From positions 1-43,367 of the forward strand of contig NZ_NPIH01000234.1 in assembly GCF_012275575.1 (NCBI RefSeq): 43,367 nucleotides of DNA, written 5' to 3'. The stretch comes from Paraburkholderia sp. SG-MS1. Lineage in GTDB: Bacteria > Pseudomonadota > Gammaproteobacteria > Burkholderiales > Burkholderiaceae. Of this stretch, positions 25,535 through 34,339 are shown in pieces. The first letter of the stretch is position 1. Each line of letters starts with the position of its first letter. A program made the position numbers and the translations under genes. A model generated the notes under the pieces. That model was not told the origin of the DNA. It saw nothing but the letters and a program-made list of their open reading frames with translations, and ran no database searches.

Positions 25535-26848
25535 CTACTTGTCCGCGAGTGGGAACGCAGCATCGCGACCCGCACGCGGCGAAGGCGTCGCAGGCTTCAG
25601 ACTGCCGATAAACGGCGCATCCGGCTTCATGACGAAGGTCAGCAGCACGCCGCAAGCCATCACGCAGATCGACAACAGAAAGGTGACGTTCCAGTTGCCC
25701 AGACGATCGATCAGATACCCGGCCACCACCGGGCTCACGATCGCCGCCGTGAAGCCCGTGCCGCTCATGATGCCGCTCGCCGTGCCCGAGCGGTCATACG
25801 CGATGTCCATCGGAACGGCCCACATCGGGCCGATATTCATTTCATTGAAGAACATCGCAGCGGCGAGGAAGACCAGCGAGTACATCGGGTCGTGAATCAG
25901 CACGACGGGGATCAGCGAGAGGCCGGTCATCGTCATGCAGAACGCGACCAAGGCGCTGCGCGCGAGTTTCAGATTGCCGGTGCGGCGCAACAGCCGATCG
26001 CTGATCAGTCCGCCGGCCAGATCGCCGAACACGCCCGCAATGAACACACCCGACGTAAATATGACCGCCTTCTTGATGTTCAGATGGAAGTTGTGCATGA
26101 AGTAAAGCGGCATCCAGTCCAGCATCAGCCAGAGAATCCAGTTGTAGCAGAAGTACACGGCGGAGACCGGCAACAGGCGCCGATAAAGCCGCGCCCAGGT
26201 GCCGGACGCTTCGACCGGGCGAACTCTCGGCGGCGGCAGGCTATGAATCTCTTCGTCGGTGATGCGCGGGTGATCCGCGGGTTTCTCGGTGTACGTGATG
26301 TACCACAACACGAGCCAGCCAAAACTCAGCGCACCGAGCAGATAGAACGCAAAGCGCCAGTCGAACGCGGTCATGAGCGCCAGCACGAGTATCGGCGCGA
26401 TGGCGTTGCCGAGCCGCGCCGACGAATGCGTGATGCCTTGGGCGAAACCGCGCCGGTCCTTCTTCACCCACGACGCCATCGCGCTGGTAGAGGCGGGGAA
26501 GGTCGCGCCTTCGCCGAGACCCAGCAGCAGGCGCGCCGCGACGAGCGTCGCGAAACCGCCCGCGAGTCCCGTCAGCGTGGTCGCGACCGCCCAGATGAAC
26601 GCGCAGGCGATCAGCGTGCGCTTCGCGCCGAAGCGGTCGCTCACCCAGCCGCCGATGAACTGGAACACCACGTACGGATACGCAAACGCCGAAAAGATGA
26701 AGCCGAGCTGTGTGTTGCTCAGTCCGAGTTCCGATTTGAATTGCCCGGCGGCGGTGCTGATGTTGACGCGATCGACGTAGGTGATGAAGTACATCAGGCA
26801 CAACATCAGCAGGACGGTGGTGGTCGCCTTGAATTGCAATCGTTTCAT
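25535..26848 (-). CDS. MFS transporter, anion:cation symporter (ACS) type
   Basis: A 437-residue transporter with twelve helices. Typical ACS features are MYFITYVDRVNISTAAGQFK in helix 1, QLGFIFSAFAYPYVVFQFIG, the loop motif GGWVSDRFGAKRTL, and RLLLGLGEGATFPASTSAMA. This family imports organic anions such as hexuronates, tartrate, phthalate or 4-hydroxyphenylacetate with protons. It is the third gene of the operon CoA-transferase, crotonase, transporter (27 bases after the crotonase stop), so it likely imports the acid that the CoA-transferase activates. Confidence 0.88.
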   Translation of the reverse strand: MKRLQFKATTTVLLMLCLMYFITYVDRVNISTAAGQFKSELGLSNTQLGFIFSAFAYPYVVFQFIGGWVSDRFGAKRTLIACAFIWAVATTLTGLAGGFATLVAARLLLGLGEGATFPASTSAMASWVKKDRRGFAQGITHSSARLGNAIAPILVLALMTAFDWRFAFYLLGALSFGWLVLWYITYTEKPADHPRITDEEIHSLPPPRVRPVEASGTWARLYRRLLPVSAVYFCYNWILWLMLDWMPLYFMHNFHLNIKKAVIFTSGVFIAGVFGDLAGGLISDRLLRRTGNLKLARSALVAFCMTMTGLSLIPVVLIHDPMYSLVFLAAAMFFNEMNIGPMWAVPMDIAYDRSGTASGIMSGTGFTAAIVSPVVAGYLIDRLGNWNVTFLLSICVMACGVLLTFVMKPDAPFIGSLKPATPSPRAGRDAAFPLADK

Positions 26849-26875
26849 GTCTCACTCCACGTTGTTCATTTATTG

Positions 26876-27637
26876 TTATTTCGACGCACCCGAGGTGAAG
26901 GCGATCACGGCGTCCTTGAAGCGGGTGCTGCCGTACACCTCGTCGATCAGGTCTTCGTCGTCGAGACGCTGTTCGATGACGATGCGGCGCAAGCTCTCCT
27001 TCACCGCTTTCTGCGTGACCGGCGACAATGCCATGAGCCGTTGCGCGAGTGCATGCGCCGCTTCCTGCAACGCGCCGGGCGAGCAAACATCGTGGACGTA
27101 CCCGCATTCCAGCATGTCCGAGGCACTCAGATAGTCGGCGAGCATCAGCATCTTCTTGACGCGCGGCACGCCGAGGGCAGCCTGAAGCCGCGCGATGTTG
27201 CGCGAGGACAGCGTGTTCGACAGCGTCTTCGCGATCGGCGCGCCGAAGCGCGATGCATCGCTGCACAGTCTGAAGTCGCACGCCGTCGCGAGCGCGAGGC
27301 CGCCGCCGACGGCCCAGCCGTCGATCACGGCGATGGTGGGCATCGCGATGCGTTCGACCGTATCGATGACGCGTTCCACGAAGGCCTCGTAGGCCACGCC
27401 ATCGCGGCCGTCCCGAAAGTCCTTGAAATACGTGATGTCCGTGCCGGCAATGAACGATTTGCCGCCCGCGCCGCGAAACAGGATGCAGCGCACGCCGCTG
27501 GTGCGTTCACACTGGCCGATGAGCGTGAGCAACGACTCGTACATGTCGAGCGTCATGGCGTTGTGCCGCTCGGGCCGATCGATCACGATCTCCGCCGCGC
27601 CCGAAGCATGCACTGTGAGGGTGACGGGTTCGTTCAT
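26876..27637 (-). CDS. Crotonase-superfamily protein lacking both hydratase glutamates
   Basis: A 253-residue enoyl-CoA hydratase/isomerase-fold protein. The CoA and oxyanion-hole segments are present: SFIAGTDITYF (61-71, the A-G-x-D motif) and AVIDGWAVGGGLALATACDF (103-122). The two Glu residues that catalyse water addition in crotonase are missing. The position after GGG that is normally C-E-L-A reads L-A-L-A (Ala115), and the PE in FGQPEI is PI here (FGAPIAKTL). A simple enoyl-CoA hydratase is therefore unlikely; an isomerase, decarboxylase, thioesterase or epimerase-type reaction is more plausible. Its ATG overlaps the CoA-transferase stop by 4 bases, so translation is probably coupled. 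Confidence 0.85.
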   Translation of the reverse strand: MNEPVTLTVHASGAAEIVIDRPERHNAMTLDMYESLLTLIGQCERTSGVRCILFRGAGGKSFIAGTDITYFKDFRDGRDGVAYEAFVERVIDTVERIAMPTIAVIDGWAVGGGLALATACDFRLCSDASRFGAPIAKTLSNTLSSRNIARLQAALGVPRVKKMLMLADYLSASDMLECGYVHDVCSPGALQEAAHALAQRLMALSPVTQKAVKESLRRIVIEQRLDDEDLIDEVYGSTRFKDAVIAFTSGASK

Positions 27638-28800
27638 GATGCCGTTCCGTTGATTTCGGCGAAGATTTCGTCGTTGTGTTCACCGAGCAGCGGCGGATGG
27701 CGGCGCACCGTTTGCGGCGTGCCGAGCATCTTGACCGGAAAGCCGATGTTCCTGACCTTGCCTTCATGGGGATGGTCGATCTCCATGCACATGCGCCGGT
27801 GCGTGGCATGCTCGCTTTCGAACGCTTCCGGGTAGGACAGGATCGGGCCGGCCGGAATGCCGGTCGCGAGCATCACCTCGACCCACTCGGCGCTGTCGCG
27901 CTTGGCAAATTCCTGCTCCAGTACTTCGATCATCGCTTCGCGATTCTTCAGGCGCAGCGATACGGTCGCATAGTCGGCGTGCGCGACGAGGTCCGGGCGC
28001 TGTAGCAATTCGCACAGCTTCGTCCACAGCTTCTGATTGGTTGCACCCATTACGAAGTAGCCGTCGCGCGCTTTCACGGCCTGATAGGGCGCGCTCATCT
28101 TGTTGCTGGTGCCGAGCGGCGTCGGCGGCACGCCTGTGCCCCAGTACTCCGACATGTCCCAGATCGAAAAGGCCATCACCGAATCGAACAGCGACGCGTC
28201 GATGTGCTGACCCTCGCCGGTTTTCTGCGCGCCTATGTAGGCCGACAGCAGCCCGTACACCGCGAACAGCGCGCAGCCGATATCGGCCACCGGCACGCCT
28301 GCCTTCACGGGCTTGCCGCCCTTGTAGCCGGTCACGCTCATGACACCGGACATCGCCTGCGCCATCAGATCGAAGCCCGGGCGCGAGGCCCACGGGCCGC
28401 TTTGCCCGAAGCCGGAGATGCTCACGTAGACGATCTTCGGATTGATTGCCTTGATCGACTCGTAGTCGATATGCAGGCGCTGCACCACGCCCGGGCGGTA
28501 GTTTTCGACGATCACGTCGGCGGTCTTCGCGAGTTTGTAGAAGAACTCGCGGCCTTCGTCGCTCTTGAGGTCCAGCGTCAGAGAACGCTTGTTGCGGTTC
28601 ATGTTGAGGAAGCCCATGCTGTCGGGGCCCTTCATCTTGAAGCCCATCGCGCCGCGAGTCTGATCGCCTTCCAGCGGCTCGACCTTGATCACGTCCGCGC
28701 CCAGGTCGGCCAGCAGCATGCACGCGAACGGGCCCGCCATGACCTGACTCACGTCCAGCACGCGGATGCCTTGCAGCGGCAAATGTTTCGATTCGGTCAT
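27634..28800 (-). CDS. CaiB/BaiF (family III) CoA-transferase
   Basis: A 388-residue enzyme that moves CoA between carboxylic acids. Family features are LPLQGIRVLDVSQVMAGPFA (8-27), LADLGADVIKVEPLEGDQTR (30-49), NRNKRSLTLDLKSDEG, VIVENYRPGVV, and the catalytic Asp144 in RPGFDLMAQAMSG. The length is normal. The ATG at 28800 is preceded by AAGGAACC at a good distance; the 25 residues that the frame could add upstream look non-coding. It is the first gene of a three-gene operon with a crotonase-like protein and an organic-anion transporter, a layout of acid uptake, CoA activation and conversion. The LysR gene just upstream is the likely regulator. Confidence 0.9.
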   Translation of the reverse strand: MTESKHLPLQGIRVLDVSQVMAGPFACMLLADLGADVIKVEPLEGDQTRGAMGFKMKGPDSMGFLNMNRNKRSLTLDLKSDEGREFFYKLAKTADVIVENYRPGVVQRLHIDYESIKAINPKIVYVSISGFGQSGPWASRPGFDLMAQAMSGVMSVTGYKGGKPVKAGVPVADIGCALFAVYGLLSAYIGAQKTGEGQHIDASLFDSVMAFSIWDMSEYWGTGVPPTPLGTSNKMSAPYQAVKARDGYFVMGATNQKLWTKLCELLQRPDLVAHADYATVSLRLKNREAMIEVLEQEFAKRDSAEWVEVMLATGIPAGPILSYPEAFESEHATHRRMCMEIDHPHEGKVRNIGFPVKMLGTPQTVRRHPPLLGEHNDEIFAEINGTAS

Positions 28801-29173
28801 ATCGAGGTTCCTTTTGGTACGTTGATTCGTCGTTTCGACATGGCGGCAGGATTGCCCGCTCGCGCCAAGGTGCAACGAGGCGTGTGGGGAAGACGGGTGT
28901 CAGCGCGAGACGCTGAGACGGATGGCTGCCGAAGGGTGCCTGGAATTCGCAAGCGCGAGTGAGGGCGTGTCAGGAGCCCGCGACGCGGTGCATTGACCGC
29001 TTTTTCGTGGGAGTGCATCGCGCGATGCTGTCGGTGGTCGCGCCAGGGCCACGGGGCATGATTTGTCTCCGGCTAATCGTTATGCCCCACTGTCGCCGAC
29101 CGCAAAGGCCGCCGCAAGAATGACCGCGTCATGTCTGGTTTCGCGAGCGGCGAAACCGGAGGGAGTGGAACGC
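28801..29173. other. Control region of the CoA-transferase operon
   Basis: No gene is supported in these 373 bases. The stretch lies between the LysR gene and the operon on the same strand and should hold the operon promoter. I could not pick out a convincing -35/-10 pair or LysR site. Confidence 0.4.
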
Positions 29174-30064
29174 CTATGCCGGGTGGCCGAGCAATTCGGT
29201 CACCACGTTGCGCAACGTCTGTTCCTGCGCGTGTCCTTCGACACACGAGAGCACATAGCTGCGCTGAGGCCAGTCCCCTTGCAACTCGGCCGATGCGAGC
29301 GCTTTCTCTGGATGAAAACTGCGCAGCACGTCGGGTGGCATCAGACCGACCCCGAGCCCATGACGCACCATCGCCAGCATGGTGTCGAAGCCGCTGGCGG
29401 TGAAGTTGTTGGCGAACAGGCGTCCGCGGCTGCGATAGGCGCGCTGCACGGCCGAGAGCACCGCGGAGCCCTTGCCGAGACTCACGATGGGCAGATCGAG
29501 AATGTCGTCGATCCCGAGCGGTTCGTCGCGAAACCGGAAATGCGCGCGGCTATAGACGAGCACGAGCCGGTCGTCGCGGTACGGCGATTTGGCGAGATCG
29601 AGAAAGCCGCTTTTCTTCTCATAGATGCCCACGTCGATCACTTTGTCGCGCAGCAGCTGTTGCACGATCTTGCTGTTCTCTTCGACGATCTTCAGCGTGA
29701 TGCCCGGATACTTGTGCTGGATGCCGGCAATCTCGCGGGCAAGGAACTGGATCACGACCGCCTTCGGCGCGCCGATGATGATGCGGCCGTCGAGCCCATG
29801 ATTGAGCGCCAGCGCGTCGCCTTCGAGCCGGTCGATCAGGTTGTCGATCTGCCGGACGTATTGCAGCAGCTTGGCGCCCGATTCGGTGATTTCGACGCCG
29901 TGCGGCACACGGTTGAACAGCTTCGCGCCGAGTTGCTCTTCGAGATCCGTCACGCGCCGCGATGCGGCGGCCACGGCCAGATTGAGCTTGTCGGCGGCGC
30001 GGGAGATGCTGCCTTCCTCGACGATAGCGAGGACGAGCCGAACGGTTGTCGTGTCGAATTTCAA
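29174..30064 (-). CDS. LysR-family transcriptional regulator
   Basis: A 296-residue LysR regulator, probably started by TTG at 30064. The N-terminus then reads (M)KFDTTTVRLVLAIVEEGSIS and RAADKLNLAVAAASRRVTDL, the family winged helix-turn-helix, followed by EEQLGAKLFNRVPHGVEITE. A GGGG-containing ribosome site lies upstream. The longer frame begins at another TTG (30130) and adds Arg/Ser-rich residues not typical of the family. The C-terminal two-subdomain effector part includes GRIIIGAPKAVVIQFLAREI and DTMLAMVRHGLGVGLMPPDV. Its position directly upstream of the CoA-transferase operon makes it the likely regulator of that operon, although the genes are collinear and not divergent as is usual. 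Confidence 0.88.
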   Translation of the reverse strand: MKFDTTTVRLVLAIVEEGSISRAADKLNLAVAAASRRVTDLEEQLGAKLFNRVPHGVEITESGAKLLQYVRQIDNLIDRLEGDALALNHGLDGRIIIGAPKAVVIQFLAREIAGIQHKYPGITLKIVEENSKIVQQLLRDKVIDVGIYEKKSGFLDLAKSPYRDDRLVLVYSRAHFRFRDEPLGIDDILDLPIVSLGKGSAVLSAVQRAYRSRGRLFANNFTASGFDTMLAMVRHGLGVGLMPPDVLRSFHPEKALASAELQGDWPQRSYVLSCVEGHAQEQTLRNVVTELLGHPA

Positions 30065-30265
30065 AACGAACCCCAGACTTTGTTTTGAGCGAAGGGACGG
30101 GCGCGCACGGGCTGTGGCCGATGCCGTCAATGATATCGGTGATATGGCGTGATACCACCGGGAAGGGTGAGTATCGATTAGCAGCGGGTCGGCACGCGGT
30201 GTCTGCTGTCACGCTGGCCGCGTTTCAGTCAGACACTCGCGTGTATGTGATGCCACCGTCGTCGC

Positions 30266-31414
30266 TCAGGCATGCAGAATCAGTTTTTGCACGCGCCAGT
30301 TGAGCAGTTCCGCGACGAACAGCACATTCTCCGACGGACACGCCATCTGATGAATCCAGCCGAATTGCTTCGGTTGTTTGCCCGCCTTGCCGAGCACGCC
30401 GAGTACTTTTCCGTCCAGCGTCATCTTGTAGATGCGCCCCGGAAAAGCATCGGCGCTATAAAGCACCTGGTTCGGCCCCGGCGAAATGCAGATGGCCCAC
30501 GGCGAACCGGGTGCGAACGTGCCGGCTGCGATCGCCGCTTCGTCGGGCATGTTGCCGATCGCCGGACGCGCATCCGGTGGCACCGGCAAGTCGATGGTGA
30601 ATTGCCGCAGGAAAGTGCCTTCGGTGTCGAACACCTGAATGCGGCGGTTGCTACGGTCGGCGACGTAGACATTATCGTGCGCATCCACAGCGATGCTATG
30701 CGGCGTATGAAACTGGCCCGGACCCGTGCCCCGGTCGCCCCACGACTTGATCCAGTTGCCGTCGCGATCGACTTTCGCCACGCGCGAGTTGATATAGCCG
30801 TCGCTGATGTACGTGTTGCCCGCGGCGTCCCACGCGACGTCCGTCACCTGCCGAAAACGCCCGGGTTCCGAGGGCAGCGGCGGATTGGGATGCTTGAGCG
30901 GGCCGGTTTCCTCGTCGGCGGCTTCCTGCTTGCGACCGAATACCATGGCAACCCGTCCGTCCGGTGTGAACTTGATCACCATGTCGGAGCCTTTGTCCGT
31001 CACCCAGATGTTGTCCTGCCGGTCCACCTTGACAGTGTGCGCGAACGACCACGCATACAGGTTGTGGCCGATCTCGCGCACGAAGCGTCCGTCAGGTGCG
31101 AACTCCAGCAGTTGCGCGGCGGCCGCGCCATACGCGGGGCCATTGGTGTTGCCGCGCGACAGCACGAAAATGTGTCCGCGCGAGTTGAGCGCGACGCCGG
31201 AGCATTCGCCGAAATAGGTGTTTTCAGGTAAATGAACGGGATTGGCAACCGAATCGTAAGCAATGGACGGCACGTCTTGTGTGTCCGCGAATGCCGCAGG
31301 CATCGCGAGTCCGGCCGCCGTGCCGGCGATAAGATTCATGAACGTTCGACGACTCATTGCCCGATGATCCGCGCTGCCACAGCACGGACAAAACGCCCCA
31401 TATTGCTCGCTCAT
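30266..31414 (-). CDS. Tat-exported NHL-repeat propeller with N-terminal Cys cluster
   Basis: A 382-residue protein. Unusually, a short segment CPCCGSADHRAM (9-20) precedes the Tat motif SRRTFMNLIAG (21-31) and a hydrophobic stretch to AFAD. The mature part holds NHL repeats: GVALNSRGHIFVLSRGN, HTVKVDRQDNIWVTDKGSDM, VTDVAWDAAGNTYISDGYIN, SIAVDAHDNVYVADRSNRRI and QVFDTEGTFLRQF. The set resembles peptidylglycine-lyase-like and other six-bladed exported propellers. Tat export suggests folding or cofactor or metal loading before transport. The ATG at 31414 is fixed by AGGAGA 8 bases upstream, so the Cys segment is truly translated. The function is unknown. Confidence 0.82.
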   Translation of the reverse strand: MSEQYGAFCPCCGSADHRAMSRRTFMNLIAGTAAGLAMPAAFADTQDVPSIAYDSVANPVHLPENTYFGECSGVALNSRGHIFVLSRGNTNGPAYGAAAAQLLEFAPDGRFVREIGHNLYAWSFAHTVKVDRQDNIWVTDKGSDMVIKFTPDGRVAMVFGRKQEAADEETGPLKHPNPPLPSEPGRFRQVTDVAWDAAGNTYISDGYINSRVAKVDRDGNWIKSWGDRGTGPGQFHTPHSIAVDAHDNVYVADRSNRRIQVFDTEGTFLRQFTIDLPVPPDARPAIGNMPDEAAIAAGTFAPGSPWAICISPGPNQVLYSADAFPGRIYKMTLDGKVLGVLGKAGKQPKQFGWIHQMACPSENVLFVAELLNWRVQKLILHA

Positions 31415-31600
31415 TCGGTGTCTCCTATGTGATCGGCCTGGTTAGTCACGTCGTCGAGCTCGAAACGTGCAAAGGCAATCGTAGTGCACAAAACGCTTAA
31501 TAGCTAAGTCGTCGTTTTGCGCCAGGAGAGTCGGGCGCGGTGCTACGTGTTCCGGGTCGCGTGCCGGTATCGCTCGCTCTCGCGGGCGATGCCGGTTTGG

Positions 31601-32395
31601 TCATTGTTCGGCATGCTTCGCCGCATCTTCGATCACAGCCACTACTTCTTTCGGGCGCGATTCGTAGACCGAATGGCTTGCGCCTGCAAGCACGGTCGTG
31701 TGACTGTGCGCCCGTGTGTAGTACCAGCGTTCGAGATCGGGATTGATGATCTTGTCGTCCGCCGCGACGATGCCCCAGCTCGGCTTGCTGGTCCACGCGG
31801 CGGCCGTGAGCGGCGTCGAGAAGACCTTTGCCGCGGTCAGAATCTGCGCGTGTGATTCGAACTGGGCCTGCCTGAGCGGCAGGTCGGCGGCGAAATCCTT
31901 TGGGAAGTCCGCGGGATTCAGCGAGGTGTAGCCATCGGCGGTCTTCATGATTGCGCCTGACTGCTTCGACGTATAACTCGGCATGCCCTTGCCGAGGTCG
32001 CTTTCATTTTCGCCGACGGCGGGCGCGTGCGCCGCCACGTACACGAGGCCGACGACGTTCGGATGCACGCCGGCTTCGGTGATCACGGAGCCGCCGTAAC
32101 TGTGCGCAACGAGAATCGTGGGACCGCTCTGCTGGTCGAGAACGCGTTTGGTCGCGGCGACGTCGTCGTCGAGCGAGCTCAGCGGTTCCTGCACGATGGT
32201 GACGTGGTAGCCGTCTTTGGTCAGCCGGCTATAGACCGGCTGCCAACCCGATCCGTCCACCCACGCGCCGTGAACGAGAACGATGTTGTGCACAGGTGCG
32301 TGGGGTGACTGGGTGTCTTGCGCCATCGCGGCAGTCGATGCAAAGAGCGACGCCGACAATGACAGGGCTGTGGCGACGAGAGGCAGAAACTTCAT
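31601..32395 (-). CDS. Exported alpha/beta hydrolase
   Basis: A 264-residue hydrolase with signal peptide (MKFLPLVATALSLSASLFAS ending AAMA). The oxyanion region NIVLVHGAWVDGSGWQPVY (37-55) and the nucleophile elbow LVAHSYGGSVI (Ser99) are clear. A likely acid lies in VAADDKIINPD and the His in AGASHSVYESRP near the C-terminus. This is the EstC/salicylate-esterase-like group of small hydrolases, here sent to the periplasm. It is probably transcribed after the DUF4148 gene or alone. The ester substrate is unknown. Confidence 0.87.
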   Translation of the reverse strand: MKFLPLVATALSLSASLFASTAAMAQDTQSPHAPVHNIVLVHGAWVDGSGWQPVYSRLTKDGYHVTIVQEPLSSLDDDVAATKRVLDQQSGPTILVAHSYGGSVITEAGVHPNVVGLVYVAAHAPAVGENESDLGKGMPSYTSKQSGAIMKTADGYTSLNPADFPKDFAADLPLRQAQFESHAQILTAAKVFSTPLTAAAWTSKPSWGIVAADDKIINPDLERWYYTRAHSHTTVLAGASHSVYESRPKEVVAVIEDAAKHAEQ

Positions 32396-32493
32396 GACGA
32401 ACTCCGATTAGGCGATTAGAGATTACTTTTGAACAGATTCAGGTGATCAACCAGTGATAGTAGGAACGCCGCTCTTCATGGAAGATTAAATTG

Positions 32494-32508
32494 GCGTGCC
32501 GTAGGCAC
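32494..32508 (-). terminator. Short hairpin after the DUF4148 gene
   Basis: GTGCC / GGCAC with a 3-base loop, extended by a G-C pair, lies just past the minus-strand stop. It is followed on that strand by an AT-rich stretch without a proper T run, so this is a weak terminator candidate. Confidence 0.3.
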
Positions 32509-32513
32509 ACCGT

Positions 32514-32864
32514 TTAACTGCCGAAAAAGAGATTGCAAAAGCTCACCGGACCTACACAGTCGGAGCCCATCGACCTGCGTGCGTGTGCGCCTGATGAAGT
32601 ACTGCCGTTCTGCGGTACACCGCCGTACGCTGATTGGGTCGTTTGCGAAGTGGTTTGTGCGGCGATCTTCGCTTCGGCAGCCTGAATATTGGCCGGGTAG
32701 GTGGTGTCGCTGCCAGCGGAGGGGCTATAGCCAGCCTGCTCGACGCGAACCAGATCGGCGCGCACCTCGGCGCGAGTCAGCGGAGCATTCGATTGTGCGA
32801 AGCTCAGTGCGGGGACGGCCAATGTGCCGATAACGAGAGCGATGCCAGCAAGAGTCTTGTTCAT
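32514..32864 (-). CDS. Small exported DUF4148 protein
   Basis: A 116-residue protein with signal peptide MNKTLAGIALVIGTLAVPAL ending SFAQ. The mature start APLTRAEVRADLVRVEQAGY followed by SPSAGSDTTYPANIQAAEAK is the hallmark of DUF4148, a family abundant in Burkholderiaceae, often in many copies and often responsive to stress or growth conditions. The tail is Ser/Gly-rich with two Cys (SDCVGPVSFC) that could form a disulphide in the periplasm. The function of the family is unknown. An AT-rich stretch upstream probably holds its promoter. Confidence 0.88.
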   Translation of the reverse strand: MNKTLAGIALVIGTLAVPALSFAQSNAPLTRAEVRADLVRVEQAGYSPSAGSDTTYPANIQAAEAKIAAQTTSQTTQSAYGGVPQNGSTSSGAHARRSMGSDCVGPVSFCNLFFGS

Positions 32865-33341
32865 GATGAAAATTCCTTTTGATCAATGAAAAGTTGTTTA
32901 ATATGGATGGCTAATTAATGGATGAATAAAGATGCGTGCCAACGTGATAAAAGATACGTCTCTGTCTACCTGCCTGCTTGGGCAAACCGTGTGCGATTAA
33001 AGCGGGGACACACGTTCCTCTTTTGGCATTCGCGTCGCAGGTATCAGCAGTCGTTCTTGTAGAGGCAAACACGTCGAGCCGCCGCTTATTCCAAACTTTT
33101 TTCAGGGGAAGTTGCAGTGGCGAGTCTTACATTCCGCTGAAATGGGGGACATGCAGGCAATTGGCGAGGGGGCGCGCAAGGCGTCCATCGCGGGAGGTTG
33201 CGGCGTGCTTGAAAGTAATGAATGTGAAAGAAACGGACCGCAACGGAAAGGGCTGTAGCCGTGTCAAGGCCAAGCGGAGTCAGCCACGGTGCTGCGTAAC
33301 TACATTCGTGAGTGCGTGAGAGGTGCTATCCCGCCACCCGG
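32865..33341. other. Intergenic region between DUF4148 and LysR genes
   Basis: No gene is supported. The first 100 bases are AT-rich and fit the DUF4148 promoter and leader. A 113-codon plus-strand frame from 32978 has no ribosome site, no family motif and a poor amino-acid composition, and is not called. Confidence 0.45.
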
Positions 33342-34238
33342 TCACTTTCCCTTGGACGCTCGACCCACCGACCGCGCGGCGCTTCGCACGAATTCAACGA
33401 AACGCGCCGTCACCGGATCATCGCGCGTGGACTGCCACGCCAGACCGACACGCCACTGCGCCGCCGCATCACGCAGCGGCATGACCTTCGCGTCGCGCAG
33501 CAAATACTGCACGCGCGATGGCAGAAACGCCGCGCCCACGCCAGCGGCGACGGCCGCGAGGACCGACTGGATATCGTCGGTCTGCTGGATCACGCGCGGC
33601 ACGAAGCCGTGCTCGCCACACCAGTGATCAATTTGTGCGGCCAGGCTGGGGCCGCGTCCGCGTGCAAGCGCAATGAATCCCGGCTCGTTCAACTCATTCA
33701 GGTTGGCGGGCATGCGTTTCCAGCGCGACTGTTGTGGCATCGCCAGCGCGAGCTGTTCATCGAGTACGGGGAACGTGGACAGCGCAGGGTCGGCAGGCAA
33801 ACGTAGAAAGCCGACGTCGAGCTTGCCGCCCAGCAGCCGGCGAGTCTGTTCCGCGGACGACAGATCGTTGAGCGTGACGCTCACGTTCGGATAGCGCCTG
33901 CGGAATTCAGCGATCAATGGCGGCGCGAAGTTGAGCGTGGAGAGCCCGAGGCCAACGCGCAAATAGCCGCGTTTTCCGCCGCTTGCTTCGCGGGCACGCG
34001 CGAGGATCTCATCCGCATCCCGTACTAGCGCCGTTGCGTCGGCGAGAAACCCTGCGCCGAATGTCGTGAGTTCGGCGCCATGTCTGCCGCGTTCGAACAG
34101 GCGGGCGCCGAGGCTCGACTCCAACGCCACGATCTGCTTGCTGAGCGCGGGTTGACTGACGCATAGTTCGTCGGCCGCGCGGCCGAAATGACGCAGTTCG
34201 GCGACGGTCAGGAAAGCACGGAGCAGTTTGAGTTCCAT
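33342..34238 (-). CDS. LysR-family transcriptional regulator, divergent from the nitrilase-like gene
   Basis: A 298-residue LysR regulator. The DNA-binding part is MELKLLRAFLTVAELRHFGR, AADELCVSQPALSKQIVALE and SSLGARLFERGRHGAELTTF. The effector domain begins near GYLRVGLGLSTLNFAPPLIA and includes VLAAVAAGVGAAFLPSRVQY near the end. It is transcribed away from the nitrilase-like gene, with 101 bases between starts, the classic LysR arrangement, so it probably controls that gene and itself. The intergenic region holds an ATTCA-N10-TGAAT inverted repeat. Confidence 0.9.
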   Translation of the reverse strand: MELKLLRAFLTVAELRHFGRAADELCVSQPALSKQIVALESSLGARLFERGRHGAELTTFGAGFLADATALVRDADEILARAREASGGKRGYLRVGLGLSTLNFAPPLIAEFRRRYPNVSVTLNDLSSAEQTRRLLGGKLDVGFLRLPADPALSTFPVLDEQLALAMPQQSRWKRMPANLNELNEPGFIALARGRGPSLAAQIDHWCGEHGFVPRVIQQTDDIQSVLAAVAAGVGAAFLPSRVQYLLRDAKVMPLRDAAAQWRVGLAWQSTRDDPVTARFVEFVRSAARSVGRASKGK

Positions 34239-34266
34239 TCCACCAATCTATTGAACGTGTCGAAAT

Positions 34267-34286
34267 ATTCATTTTACGTATTGAAT
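34267..34286. promoter_or_regulatory. Candidate LysR operator between divergent genes
   Basis: ATTCA (34267-34271), 10 bases, TGAAT (34282-34286) forms an interrupted palindrome containing the T-N11-A type spacing, in the only AT-rich stretch of the 101-base divergent region. Confidence 0.4.
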
Positions 34287-34339
34287 GGCAAGCGGTCCAA
34301 TAACGGTGTTCCAGCGATCCCTGTCATGAGGTACTCATT

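Noticed and set aside
25892..27835. 647-codon plus-strand frame opposite the MFS and crotonase genes
   Set aside because: It is antisense to two genes with strong family motifs and is Arg/His/Gln-rich, the typical shadow of GC-rich coding DNA.
32978..33319. 113-codon plus-strand frame and short GGGGACA repeats
   Set aside because: No ribosome site or homology; the GGGGACA matches are too short to call a repeat or IS remnant.
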